From NCBI GenBank assembly GCA_017560095.1, contig JAFYOU010000004.1:1-46540 (forward strand): a stretch of 46,540 nucleotides of DNA, read 5' to 3'. Every line of letters starts with the position of its first letter. The first letter of the stretch is position 1. The position numbers were made by a program, and so were the translations under genes. Under the pieces are notes generated by a model, which saw only the letters and a program-made list of their open reading frames with translations, was not told the DNA's origin and made no database searches. This stretch comes from Candidatus Gastranaerophilales bacterium. GTDB lineage: Bacteria; Cyanobacteriota; Vampirovibrionia; Gastranaerophilales; Gastranaerophilaceae. Shown in pieces: positions 14,809 to 22,473 of the stretch.

Positions 14809-14958
14809 ATGGAAAAAGTTAAAATAAAAGATATTAAAACAGGTGCAACTAAAGAAGTAAAAAAATCTTTAGCTGGTGACTATATAGGAACTGGTAAATT
14901 TGAACTTGTTGATGAAAAAGACAAAAAAAAGGTGACATCATTTACTAAAAAAGATTAG
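14809..14958 (+). CDS. 49-residue hypothetical protein in head-tail region
   Basis: ATG 14809 follows AAAGGAGG. The small product starts MEKVKIKDIKTGATKEVKKSLAGDYIGTGKFELVD and has a compact beta pattern ending in a Lys-rich tail. It looks like a small SH3-like or minor connector subunit. Tight packing between joining-protein genes supports a virion role. Confidence 0.6.
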   Translation: MEKVKIKDIKTGATKEVKKSLAGDYIGTGKFELVDEKDKKKVTSFTKKD

Positions 14959-14970
14959 GAATGATACATT

Positions 14971-15549
14971 ATGGCAATAGATTTTAAAGTAAATACAAAA
15001 GTTGATGGATTAGATAAATTCAAAAAATATATCGAATATGTTAGTAATATTGCAAAATTAAGTAATGATAAAAAATTTCAAGAATTTTTGCAAAAAAAAT
15101 TTCTAAATACTGTAAATTTTATATCTCAAATATATTTACCAGACAATGCAATGAAATCTGAATATATAAAAAATAATCAAATAAGACCAATGGACAATGG
15201 GTTTATTATATATAATAATACTGCTATTGATACTGATAGTGCAGGTTATGGTGGTAAATTCTCAATTGCTTTAGCATTTGAATATGGTACTGGTATTATA
15301 GGACAAAATAATCCAAAAGTTGGTGCTTGGCAATATAATGTTAAAGGTCATACAGATGGATGGTGGTATCCGTCAAACGAAAAAGATACAAATCCTATTA
15401 AATTTGTAACAAAAGATGGTCTAACATTGGCTTGGACTAAAGGTTTTGAGGGATATGAAATATATAGATATTCAAAAGAAGAAATAGAAAAAAACTTACC
15501 ATATTGGGTAAAAGAATACACAGGAAATAATGGAGGTGTCGGTAGATGA
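14971..15549 (+). CDS. HK97 gp10-like tail completion protein
   Basis: 192 residues. N-terminal GLDKFKKYIEYVSN helix, then a central FSIALAFEYGTGIIGQNNPKVGAWQYNVKGHTDGWWYPSNEK region (about 91-135), where [LF]-x-[FY]-G-T-G followed by W-x-Y is characteristic of HK97 gp10-like proteins. C-terminal WTKGFEGYEIYRYSKEEIEKNLPYW is also typical. It joins tail to head. It overlaps the next gene by 4 bases. Confidence 0.7.
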   Translation: MAIDFKVNTKVDGLDKFKKYIEYVSNIAKLSNDKKFQEFLQKKFLNTVNFISQIYLPDNAMKSEYIKNNQIRPMDNGFIIYNNTAIDTDSAGYGGKFSIALAFEYGTGIIGQNNPKVGAWQYNVKGHTDGWWYPSNEKDTNPIKFVTKDGLTLAWTKGFEGYEIYRYSKEEIEKNLPYWVKEYTGNNGGVGR

Positions 15550-15968
15550 TAAATAAATATAATGAAATTTTTAAAGATTATAAAGAATTTATTATTGCAA
15601 AATCTAAATATAACCCTAGAGTTGTTAAAGATTATACTAGCACCTCCACCTATTTTCCAATTATATCTTGTCAATTAAGTAACTTTATAGATACTGATTA
15701 TTGTACGATAGATATGATTGAAAAACATGAAGAAATGTATTTAACTATTGACATATATACTAAAAATAAGACAATTGACAATAATGAAGTTGCTTCGCAA
15801 TTGGTAAATGATGAATTAACAGATTTGACAATTCAATTCTTTAATTCAATAAAAATGAAAAGAAATTTATGTAGACTTACACCAAATGCCGATATAAGTA
15901 TTACAAGAAGAACAATACAATATCAAGGTTTAATAAGTTCTACAAGAGGAAATATAATAAGGAGATGA
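15546..15968 (+). CDS. Tail terminator protein
   Basis: 140 residues: MINKYNEIFKDYKEFIIAKSKYNP, then FPIISCQLSNFIDTDYCTIDMIEKHEEMYLTIDIYTKN and a C-terminal half with NDELTDLTIQFFNSIKMKRN. The alpha/beta pattern and the position between the gp10-like and major tail genes match tail terminator (Gp17/gpU-like) proteins, which cap the tail tube. It starts ATGA over the previous stop. Confidence 0.65.
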   Translation: MINKYNEIFKDYKEFIIAKSKYNPRVVKDYTSTSTYFPIISCQLSNFIDTDYCTIDMIEKHEEMYLTIDIYTKNKTIDNNEVASQLVNDELTDLTIQFFNSIKMKRNLCRLTPNADISITRRTIQYQGLISSTRGNIIRR

Positions 15969-15974
15969 TTTTAA

Positions 15975-16676
15975 ATGTTTAATAGTATTGAAGATAGAGC
16001 ATTAAGTGAACACCGTGGTAGTGCATTATTGATGAAAAAATCAAATGGTAAGTATTCTATATTACTTCCAGTAACAGGAACAGGTGAAAATGGTGCTACA
16101 CCAGCACAATTAGATAAAACTGCAATTGGTAATAGACAATCTACATCAACTGAAGGTCGTCAAGAAAATCCACAAAAAACTTTACCATTCTTCTTACATA
16201 GAGATAATATCGCTGTGTTAGAAAAAATAAAAGGTGAAACTCATGAATTCTTGAGATTACTACCTGACTTTACAGGTTTTAAATATTCAGGAAAAGTAAG
16301 TTATAAAGCAAATAACACTGATGTTGGTTCACTAGAACAAGGTGAAATGACAATTACACCAGAAACATCTGATGAATTTGTTGAAAATTGCTACGATTTA
16401 GTAGAAGATACTGTAGTATTTACTTCATCTATTGATGATGTTGTAGTGTTATCAGGAGATGAAACTACAAAGACAATTTCACTATCTACAAATCCAAGCA
16501 ATGCTACAATAACTGCTACAAGTGATAGTACTGGAGTTGCAACTGTTGCTTATACTGCATCAACTAATTCAATTACAATTACAAAAGTAGCAAGTGGTAG
16601 TGCTGTTATTAAACTAGTAGCAAGTGCATCTAATCATGCTTCATTTACTAGAACAATATTAGTTGTAGTAAAATAA
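15975..16676 (+). CDS. Major tail protein with C-terminal Ig-like domain
   Basis: 233 residues. The N-terminal about 150 residues (KFLRL-type core with HEFLRLLPDFTGFKYSGKVSYKANN and MTITPETSDEFVENC) form the tail-tube unit. The C-terminal 80 residues (from FTSSIDDVVVLSGDETTKTISLSTNPSNATITATS) form an Ig-like BIG_2 domain with the typical ATSDSTGVATV and KVASGSAVIKL strands. Such domains protrude from the tube and bind host surfaces weakly. AAGGAGATGATTTTAA precedes the start. It ends before a long hairpin. Confidence 0.8.
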   Translation: MFNSIEDRALSEHRGSALLMKKSNGKYSILLPVTGTGENGATPAQLDKTAIGNRQSTSTEGRQENPQKTLPFFLHRDNIAVLEKIKGETHEFLRLLPDFTGFKYSGKVSYKANNTDVGSLEQGEMTITPETSDEFVENCYDLVEDTVVFTSSIDDVVVLSGDETTKTISLSTNPSNATITATSDSTGVATVAYTASTNSITITKVASGSAVIKLVASASNHASFTRTILVVVK

Positions 16677-16687
16677 TTAAATTAAAG

Positions 16688-16757
16688 GCTATTTGAGGAC
16701 ATTTTTAAGGTTTCTGGTACAATGTATCTAATTAATCTTAAAAGTGTCTTAAATGGC
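16688..16757 (+). other. Long hairpin upstream of chaperone gene
   Basis: GACATTTTTAAG (16698-16709) pairs with CTTAAAAGTGTC (16737-16748); beyond a one-base bulge the stem continues with ATTTGA/TTAAAT and GCT/GGC, for about 21 pairs. The loop is 27 bases. No T run follows, so this is not a simple terminator; it may be an mRNA stability or processing element separating the abundant tail-tube mRNA from the chaperone genes. Confidence 0.55.
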
Positions 16758-16798
16758 ATAAAAATAATAAAATAATGGAAAATAGGAGATAGATAATT

Positions 16799-17254
16799 AT
16801 GAAGAAAAATGAAATTATAGAATTAAATGGACAAGAATATACTTTAGAGTTAAATAGAGATAGTTTTATACAAATTGATAGGCTATGTAATATACAAAAG
16901 TCTATGGATATAGTTCAAAGAGGTCTATATGAATATATGGATGAAGAAGAATTAGATGATAATTTTGACATTAATTCTTTATCAATAGATGAAGAAAAAA
17001 TGGAACAAGAAGTTGAACTTAAAGAAAAAACATTACATAAAATTATTGAAAGAGCATTTCTTATTTGGTTAAATCCAAATCATCATCTTAAACCAAGTGA
17101 AGTTAAAGAAATACTTAAACCTTACTTTGAAGATGAGGATAAGGCTGACTTTTTAGCAAGAAAATATATGGAATATTTACAAGAATGTATTGAAATTCGT
17201 GAAAGTTATAATGAAGAACAAAAAAACTTGAAAGCCCAAGCCAACAAGAAATAA
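16799..17254 (+). CDS. Tail assembly chaperone G
   Basis: 151 residues, acidic and helical, with ELNGQEYTLELNRDSFIQIDRLCNIQ at the N-terminus. It lies between the major tail protein and the tape measure gene, the position of lambda gpG-type chaperones. At 17221-17227 the heptamer A AAA AAC lies in its frame, and the -1 frame is open from there to 17736, so a minority of ribosomes should make a G-T fusion. GATAGATAATT after TAGGAGA gives a normal start. The short form coats the tape measure during assembly. Confidence 0.8.
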   Translation: MKKNEIIELNGQEYTLELNRDSFIQIDRLCNIQKSMDIVQRGLYEYMDEEELDDNFDINSLSIDEEKMEQEVELKEKTLHKIIERAFLIWLNPNHHLKPSEVKEILKPYFEDEDKADFLARKYMEYLQECIEIRESYNEEQKNLKAQANKK

Positions 17255-17736
17255 TAAAAACAGAAGAAGATATATTTAAAAAATATAATAATTCTTATTA
17301 TGAATATTATTGTAATTATCTTTTTCCACAAGCAATAGAGTACGGAATGACAAGTGAAGAATTTTGGAAAGATGACCCACAATTATTCGTTTCATACCGT
17401 ACTTCTTTTATTAATAAGAAAAAAAGAGAAAAGGAAGAACTTGATTATAAATGTTGGTTACAAGGGCTATATATACATGATGGAAACGGTAAATTGTTTA
17501 TGTCACTAAAGCAATTTATTGGGAATATACTTGCTAGTATGTTTAAAGGTAGCAAAGACAATTCAAAAATAGATACTTACCCATCAAAGCCATATGGAGA
17601 ACTAGAGAAAGAAGAAAACAAGAATAACAAAGAAAAAGACAAAAAACAAAAGTATGAAGAATATGAAAACTCTCTTGCGTATTTTGGGACATTAAAAAAA
17701 CAATATTTAGATAAATTAAGCAAGAAAGGAGAGTGA
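17227..17736 (+). CDS. Tail assembly chaperone T domain (via -1 frameshift)
   Basis: The -1 frame after the slippery AAAAAAC reads LESPSQQEIIKTEEDIFKKYNN and continues open for 169 codons with NYLFPQAIEYGMTSEEFWKDDPQLFVSYRTSF. There is no start codon or ribosome site at the beginning; the first ATG (17347) is internal to the conserved-looking part. The fusion of G (143 codons) and T would be about 312 residues. Its T part recruits the tape measure and the tail tube protein in lambda-like phages. The stop is just before the tape measure ATG. Confidence 0.8.
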   Translation, partial: LESPSQQEIIKTEEDIFKKYNNSYYEYYCNYLFPQAIEYGMTSEEFWKDDPQLFVSYRTSFINKKKREKEELDYKCWLQGLYIHDGNGKLFMSLKQFIGNILASMFKGSKDNSKIDTYPSKPYGELEKEENKNNKEKDKKQKYEEYENSLAYFGTLKKQYLDKLSKKGE

Positions 17737-17740
17737 ATTG

Positions 17741-18379
17741 ATGGATAATGAAACAAGAATATCACTTAGTTTTAAAAATGACGTAACTGGTGATGAAAAG
17801 TTAAAAGAATATGAGAAGCGACTTAAAACTATTTATTCTATGCTTGATGCCTTTAATACAGGAAAAGCAAAAAATATTTCTCTTGTAGAAAAAGAAACAA
17901 AACAACTTGGAAATACTACAGCAAATGTTGCAAAATCAAACGATAAAATGGCAAAACAATTTGATAGTATGTTCAAGACAGGGGGATTGTTTTTATATAC
18001 AAGACAATTATCAAAGTTAATTAAAACAATGGCAAGTGCAACTCAATTAAGTGTTGATTATGTTGAAAACACAAACTTATTGGAAGTTGCTTATGCAAGA
18101 ACAGCAAATAGTACAGAAGATTACAATCAAGCAGTAGAAGAAAGTTCTAAAAAAGTAAAAGGCTTAATCGACCAAATGTCTAAAGTTTACGGATTTGATG
18201 AAAACCGTTTAACAAGAAGTTTTGGTATTTTTAAGCAAATGGCTAATGCTATGAAATTACCAGATGAAACAGCAGAGAACTTATCAGAACATTTAGTTAA
18301 AATGTCTAACGATATAGCATCTTTATACAACTTAGATTTGAAAAGAGCAGAAAATGCTTTGCAAAGTGCTTTAGCGGGT
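17741..18379 (+). CDS. Tape measure protein, exon 1
   Basis: First 213 residues of the tape measure protein: a coiled-coil N-terminus (KLKEYEKRLKTIYSMLDAFNTG) and FDSMFKTGGLFLYTRQLSKLIKTMASATQLSVDYVENTNLLEVAYARTA, then ALQSALAG. The frame hits TAG immediately after GGT (18377-18379), exactly where a group I intron starts; exon 2 (19251-22034) continues with QVRPIR in phase. ATG 17741 follows AAAGGAGAG; the TTG three bases earlier is not needed. The spliced protein is about 1140 residues, setting tail length. Confidence 0.85.
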
Positions 18380-19250
18380 TAGTAACTTGGCTCGCTTAAA
18401 ACCTACTAAATGCTGGAACACCCTAAAGGCTTTGATACCAAAGTGTAACAATTCAAAGTATGAAACAATGGGCAATCAGCAGGCTATTTACAAATTAGGT
18501 CGATTACGATATACTATTGCTAGGTGATAGTATGAAAGAAGTAAAATGGAAACCTATAAATGGATTTGAAGATTATGAAATAAGTAATTATGGCATTGTT
18601 AGAAGAATAAGATACAATAATGCTGGTAACAAATCACAATATAAATTACCTTATTATATAAAGCCTAAATTGGATAAAGATGGGTATTTAAAATACACAT
18701 TGTGTAAAAATGGTAAAAACAAATGTATTTTTGCACATAGATTAGTTGCGTTACATTTTATTCCAAATCCTAAAAATAAACCCCAAGTAAATCATAAAAA
18801 CGGTAAAAAACAAGATAATAGAGTTAAAAATCTTGAATGGTGTACACAAAAAGAAAATAATAAACACGCATTAAAAACAGGATTAAGAAATATGAAGAAT
18901 AATAAAATGTCAAAAGTAGTTATTCAAAAAGATAAAGATGGAAACATAATACAAGAATATAAAAGTAGCGGAGATGCTGGAAGAATAAATAATTTTCATT
19001 CATCACATATACGAGATTGTTGTAGAGGTGTGTTAAAGACATATAAAGGATTTATTTGGGAATACAAAAGTAAATAACCTCAAAGACTATCGAAAACACA
19101 TAGAAATATGGAAGTTAGTAGAGTACATTCAAGCGAATGGAAACGGTAGGCAATTAGAAATAATTGAAGATATAGTCTGTCTTATATGAAAGTATAAGGA
19201 GTTCATAAGAGAACCGTACATATTTAGCGAATATGTATGAAATACGAACA
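18380..19250 (+). ncRNA. Group I self-splicing intron in tape measure gene
   Basis: P1: exon AGCGGGT (18373-18379) pairs with GCTCGCT (18390-18396), ending with the usual U-G wobble at the splice site. P3: CTACTAA (18403-18409) with TTAGTAG (19115-19121). P4: TGCTG (18411-18415) with CAGCA (18477-18481). P7: GACTAT (19085-19090) with ATAGTC (19172-19177). P8: CATTC/GAATG (19126-19139). P10: AACTTG (18384-18389) with exon 2 CAAGTT (19251-19256). These are all core helices of a group I intron. The homing endonuclease gene lies between P4 and P7. The 3' boundary is the less certain end: the last base before CAAGTT is A, not the usual G. Confidence 0.85.
18532..19077 (+). CDS. Intron-encoded HNH homing endonuclease
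   Basis: 181 residues. NUMOD4 domain at the start (EVKWKPINGFEDYEISNYGIVRR), HNH_3-type core (IFAHRLVALHFIPNPKNKPQVNHKNGKKQDNRVKNLEWCTQKENNKHA, about 65-115), with the two catalytic histidine positions and the LEWCT motif, then a NUMOD1-like tail (SSGDAGRINNFHSSHIRDCCRGVLKTYKGFIWEYK). It cuts intron-less alleles and spreads the intron. ATG 18532 follows TAGGTGAT; the TTG at 18517 is less likely. It has its own stop, so it is translated from the unspliced or excised RNA. Confidence 0.88.
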   Translation: MKEVKWKPINGFEDYEISNYGIVRRIRYNNAGNKSQYKLPYYIKPKLDKDGYLKYTLCKNGKNKCIFAHRLVALHFIPNPKNKPQVNHKNGKKQDNRVKNLEWCTQKENNKHALKTGLRNMKNNKMSKVVIQKDKDGNIIQEYKSSGDAGRINNFHSSHIRDCCRGVLKTYKGFIWEYKSK

Positions 19251-22034
19251 CAAGTTCGCCCCATAAGAACAGCGACAGGGGCTGATATTACTGAAAAAAC
19301 ACTTCAGGGAACTGTTGATAAATTAGGTTTAGATAAAAGTATAAGTGACCTATCATATGTTGAAAAAAGGTTAATAATGGTAATTTCATTAACAGAACAA
19401 TTAAAAAAATCACAGGGGGACTATGGCCGTACGATAGAAAGCAGTTCAAATCAAATTCGTGTTATGAAAGAACAATGGGCAAGGCTTTCAAGAGCAGTTG
19501 GTAATGTATTTTTACCAATATTACAAGCAGTTTTGCCTTACATAAATGCAATATTAATGGTTTTAACCAAAGTATTTAATATGTTGGCAAGTTTACTTGG
19601 ATTTAAAATGCCAAAATTTGACTATAGTGGACTAGCAAAAGTTGATGATGCTGTTAGTGATGTTGTAGATGGAATGGATGATGTTTCTGATAGTGCAGGT
19701 AATGCTGGTAAAGCAGTAGATAAATTAAAAGATAAAATGTCAGGACTAAGAGGATTTGATAAACTTAATGTAATAAATTCTCCAAGTGACAAAGGTAGTA
19801 GTGGTTCTGGTTCTGGTTCTGGTGGTGGTGCTGGAGGTGGAATAGACCCAGCAATATTAGATGCTTTTAATGATATTTTTGGAAAATATGATGATATGCT
19901 TGATGGTATCAAAATGAAAGCAACAAAAATAGCAGAAGCATTTGAGGCTTGGGCTACTTGCTTAAAGCCATTAGAAAAACCTCTAAAAGAAATAGCAGGG
20001 CTTACTTATTCAGGATTAATCTATGTATGGAATAATGTGTTAAAACCACTAGCAAAATGGACTGCATATAAATTGATACCTCAATTAGTAAAAACAACAG
20101 CAAGTGCTTTAGAAGTAGTTTATGAAGTAGGTAAAGTACTATTTAAAATATATAAAACTATTTATGAAACAATAGTATTACCATTTGCAAGGTCAATAGG
20201 AAATGCAATAATAAACACATTAAAAGTTGTTGCTAATGTTTTAAATGCAATATCAAAAAGCAAAGTTGCAACTACTTTGTTAGCATTGGCAGTAGCATTT
20301 ACAAGATTGAAAACAGTTGCAAATTTATTCATAAAAACTAAAATAGGGGGATATTTAAGTACTTTTGGTTCATTATTATTAGAACCAATCAAAGGAACAA
20401 GAAATTTAACAACAGTATGGAAGAATTTTATTTCTCTTGTAACACCTTTAAAACTAAAAAGTATTACAGGTGAATTAACAACAATGCAAAAAGCAACTAC
20501 AATTTTAGGTAATGCTATGAAAGCATTAGGAACAATAGTAGCAGGAGTATTAATATCTTTTGCAGGATTTCAAGTCTTAAAAGGAAGTCTTGAAGATATT
20601 AGTGAAAATGGTGCTAAAGTTGGTAATGTTTTGGGTGCTTTAGCAGGTTCAGTTATGGTTGCAGTTGGTGCAGTAACAGCACTTAATGCTATAACAGCAA
20701 TTTTTGGAGTAACATTAACTGCATTACCAATCATAGGAGTAGTTGCAGGATTAACTTCATTAGGAGTTGCTATTGCAGGGATAATATCTTCTCAACAAGA
20801 ATTCTCATCAGGAGCAGGATATACAAAGAAAGCAATAAGTGAAATTGATGAGGCTTACAAAGATTTAGATAAAACATTGGGTGATTTAAGTAAATCACAT
20901 AAAGAAGCAATGGATGGTTTTACTAAAAGTTATGAAGCCAAATTAATGGAATTAGAAGGCTCTAAAGCCTACATTGATGCTTTAGATGATGTAGTTGATG
21001 GCAATTATAGAGTTAAACAAGGATATGAGAGTGTTGCTGAAACTATATTAGGTAAGTTAAATGATGCTTATGGCGCTGAATTAAAACTTGAAGATGGAGT
21101 TATCAAAAATGGTAATGATATAGTAAATGGCAAAACAAAAATGATAAATATAACTGACCAATATATAGAAGCAGTTAAAAAACAAACTTTATATGAAGGT
21201 TATCAAACTATGTATAAAAAAGCAATAGATGACCAAATAGAAGCAAAAATACAGTATAAAAAGACTACCGACCAAATTAACACATCATTGGAAGAAACAG
21301 CAAAGAAATTGAAAAATGGAGAAATAACGGCAGACCAAGCAGGTAAAGTTGCTAAATCAGCCCACGAAAAGCAAGAAAAAGCAGTCAAAAAGTACAAAAA
21401 AGTTTTAGGCGAAACAAACGGTGTAATTAGTGGTTTGGATGATGTTACAAAAGCATATGCAAAAGGTTCTTCAAAAGAGTTAGAAGAAACGATTGTAAAA
21501 GTATCATCAACTTCAAAAAAAGCAAATATTGAAACAGACAAATCATTTGACTATAACTATAAAAAATTGAAAGAAACAATCAAAAAAGTTAAAGACGACC
21601 ACGATAAAACACTTCAAAAAATGAGAAATAACTCAAAATTGACTGTTGAAATGAAGTTAGATACCAGCAAAGCAGTAAAAGCATACAACAAGTTTGCTAG
21701 TGACATAAATCAAAGTTCTGGTGGAGGTTCACCAATCTTAAAATATATTCCAACAGCAAAAACATATGCAACAGGTGGTTTGCCTAAAGTAGGTCAATTA
21801 TTTGTTGCCAATGAACAAGGTCCTGAACTTGTTGGTAACATAGGTGGACAATCATTTGTAGCAAACCAAAATCAAATGATGGATTTATTAGACAGAAAGA
21901 TTGGTAATGCTCAATCTAAGCCAATGAATGCAACATTTGTTATTCAAGTAGGTAGCAAAGAAGTTGCAAGACAAGTAATAACAGATTTACAAGGAATGGC
22001 AAAAACTAATGGTAAGCCAATTACAATAGGGTAA
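19251..22034 (+). CDS. Tape measure protein, exon 2
   Basis: The in-frame continuation of the tape measure protein starts QVRPIRTATGADITEKTLQGTVDKLGLDKSISDLSYVEKRLI. 927 residues follow: a hydrophobic segment region (about 300-530 of this part, with AVAFTRLKTVANLF and GTIVAGVLISFAGFQVL), a Gly/Ser hinge SGSGSGSGGGAGGG, and a C-terminal region PKVGQLFVANEQGPELVGNIGGQSFVANQNQM typical of tape measure C-termini. An ATG at 19233 lies in the intron and is not a start. The hydrophobic helices likely enter the host membrane during DNA ejection. Confidence 0.85.
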   Translation, partial: QVRPIRTATGADITEKTLQGTVDKLGLDKSISDLSYVEKRLIMVISLTEQLKKSQGDYGRTIESSSNQIRVMKEQWARLSRAVGNVFLPILQAVLPYINAILMVLTKVFNMLASLLGFKMPKFDYSGLAKVDDAVSDVVDGMDDVSDSAGNAGKAVDKLKDKMSGLRGFDKLNVINSPSDKGSSGSGSGSGGGAGGGIDPAILDAFNDIFGKYDDMLDGIKMKATKIAEAFEAWATCLKPLEKPLKEIAGLTYSGLIYVWNNVLKPLAKWTAYKLIPQLVKTTASALEVVYEVGKVLFKIYKTIYETIVLPFARSIGNAIINTLKVVANVLNAISKSKVATTLLALAVAFTRLKTVANLFIKTKIGGYLSTFGSLLLEPIKGTRNLTTVWKNFISLVTPLKLKSITGELTTMQKATTILGNAMKALGTIVAGVLISFAGFQVLKGSLEDISENGAKVGNVLGALAGSVMVAVGAVTALNAITAIFGVTLTALPIIGVVAGLTSLGVAIAGIISSQQEFSSGAGYTKKAISEIDEAYKDLDKTLGDLSKSHKEAMDGFTKSYEAKLMELEGSKAYIDALDDVVDGNYRVKQGYESVAETILGKLNDAYGAELKLEDGVIKNGNDIVNGKTKMINITDQYIEAVKKQTLYEGYQTMYKKAIDDQIEAKIQYKKTTDQINTSLEETAKKLKNGEITADQAGKVAKSAHEKQEKAVKKYKKVLGETNGVISGLDDVTKAYAKGSSKELEETIVKVSSTSKKANIETDKSFDYNYKKLKETIKKVKDDHDKTLQKMRNNSKLTVEMKLDTSKAVKAYNKFASDINQSSGGGSPILKYIPTAKTYATGGLPKVGQLFVANEQGPELVGNIGGQSFVANQNQMMDLLDRKIGNAQSKPMNATFVIQVGSKEVARQVITDLQGMAKTNGKPITIG

Positions 22035-22049
22035 GGAGATGATTGGTAA

Positions 22050-22466
22050 ATGCAATATGATAAATTATATATAAGACCTTATGGTAGCAATAGCACTTAT
22101 CAGGAGTTTCCTTATGCTATTGCAGGAGTTAACACTTTACCAGAACATGATGTAGGGGCAAATGATGTTGACTTAGATAGTTATACAAATACAGCAGGAT
22201 ATACAATAAGAAATAGGGTTAGACATGATGTAGCAAGTTTAAGTTTTAATGTTCCTACTATGACAGGTGATGAACTACATAAATTACATCAGAGAACAAC
22301 TAATGTGTGGTTAGACTGCAAATTCTTTTACGAACCAAGTTGGGGATTTGTAAGTAAAAAGATGTATAGAAGTGGAACTATAAAATATCATAAATATTAT
22401 GTTCACCCAACAGACCCATCAAAAAACATATATACAAATATAACATTTGATTTTGTAGAGGAGTAG
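22050..22466 (+). CDS. Distal tail-associated protein (DUF6711-like)
   Basis: 138 residues, beta-rich: YDKLYIRPYGSNSTYQEFPYAIAGVNTLPEHDVGANDVDLDSYTN, TIRNRVRHDVASLSFNVPTMTGDELHKLHQRTTNVWLDCKFFYEPSWG, ending in TNITFDFVEE. The position after the tape measure and the pattern of a small distal-tail beta domain suggest a tail tip component; I associate it with DUF6711 in gut phages (recollection). AAGGAGATGATTGGTAA precedes it. Confidence 0.55.
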   Translation: MQYDKLYIRPYGSNSTYQEFPYAIAGVNTLPEHDVGANDVDLDSYTNTAGYTIRNRVRHDVASLSFNVPTMTGDELHKLHQRTTNVWLDCKFFYEPSWGFVSKKMYRSGTIKYHKYYVHPTDPSKNIYTNITFDFVEE

Positions 22467-22473
22467 TGATTAT

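Noticed and set aside
19622-21541. Long reading frames on the minus strand within the tape measure gene
   Set aside because: They mirror the codon pattern of the plus-strand gene, lack ribosome sites and give low-complexity proteins.
19233-22034. ATG at 19233 as start of a separate tape measure gene
   Set aside because: It lies in the last bases of the group I intron, has no ribosome site, and the product begins mid-protein; exon 1 (17741-18379) joins in phase at 19251.
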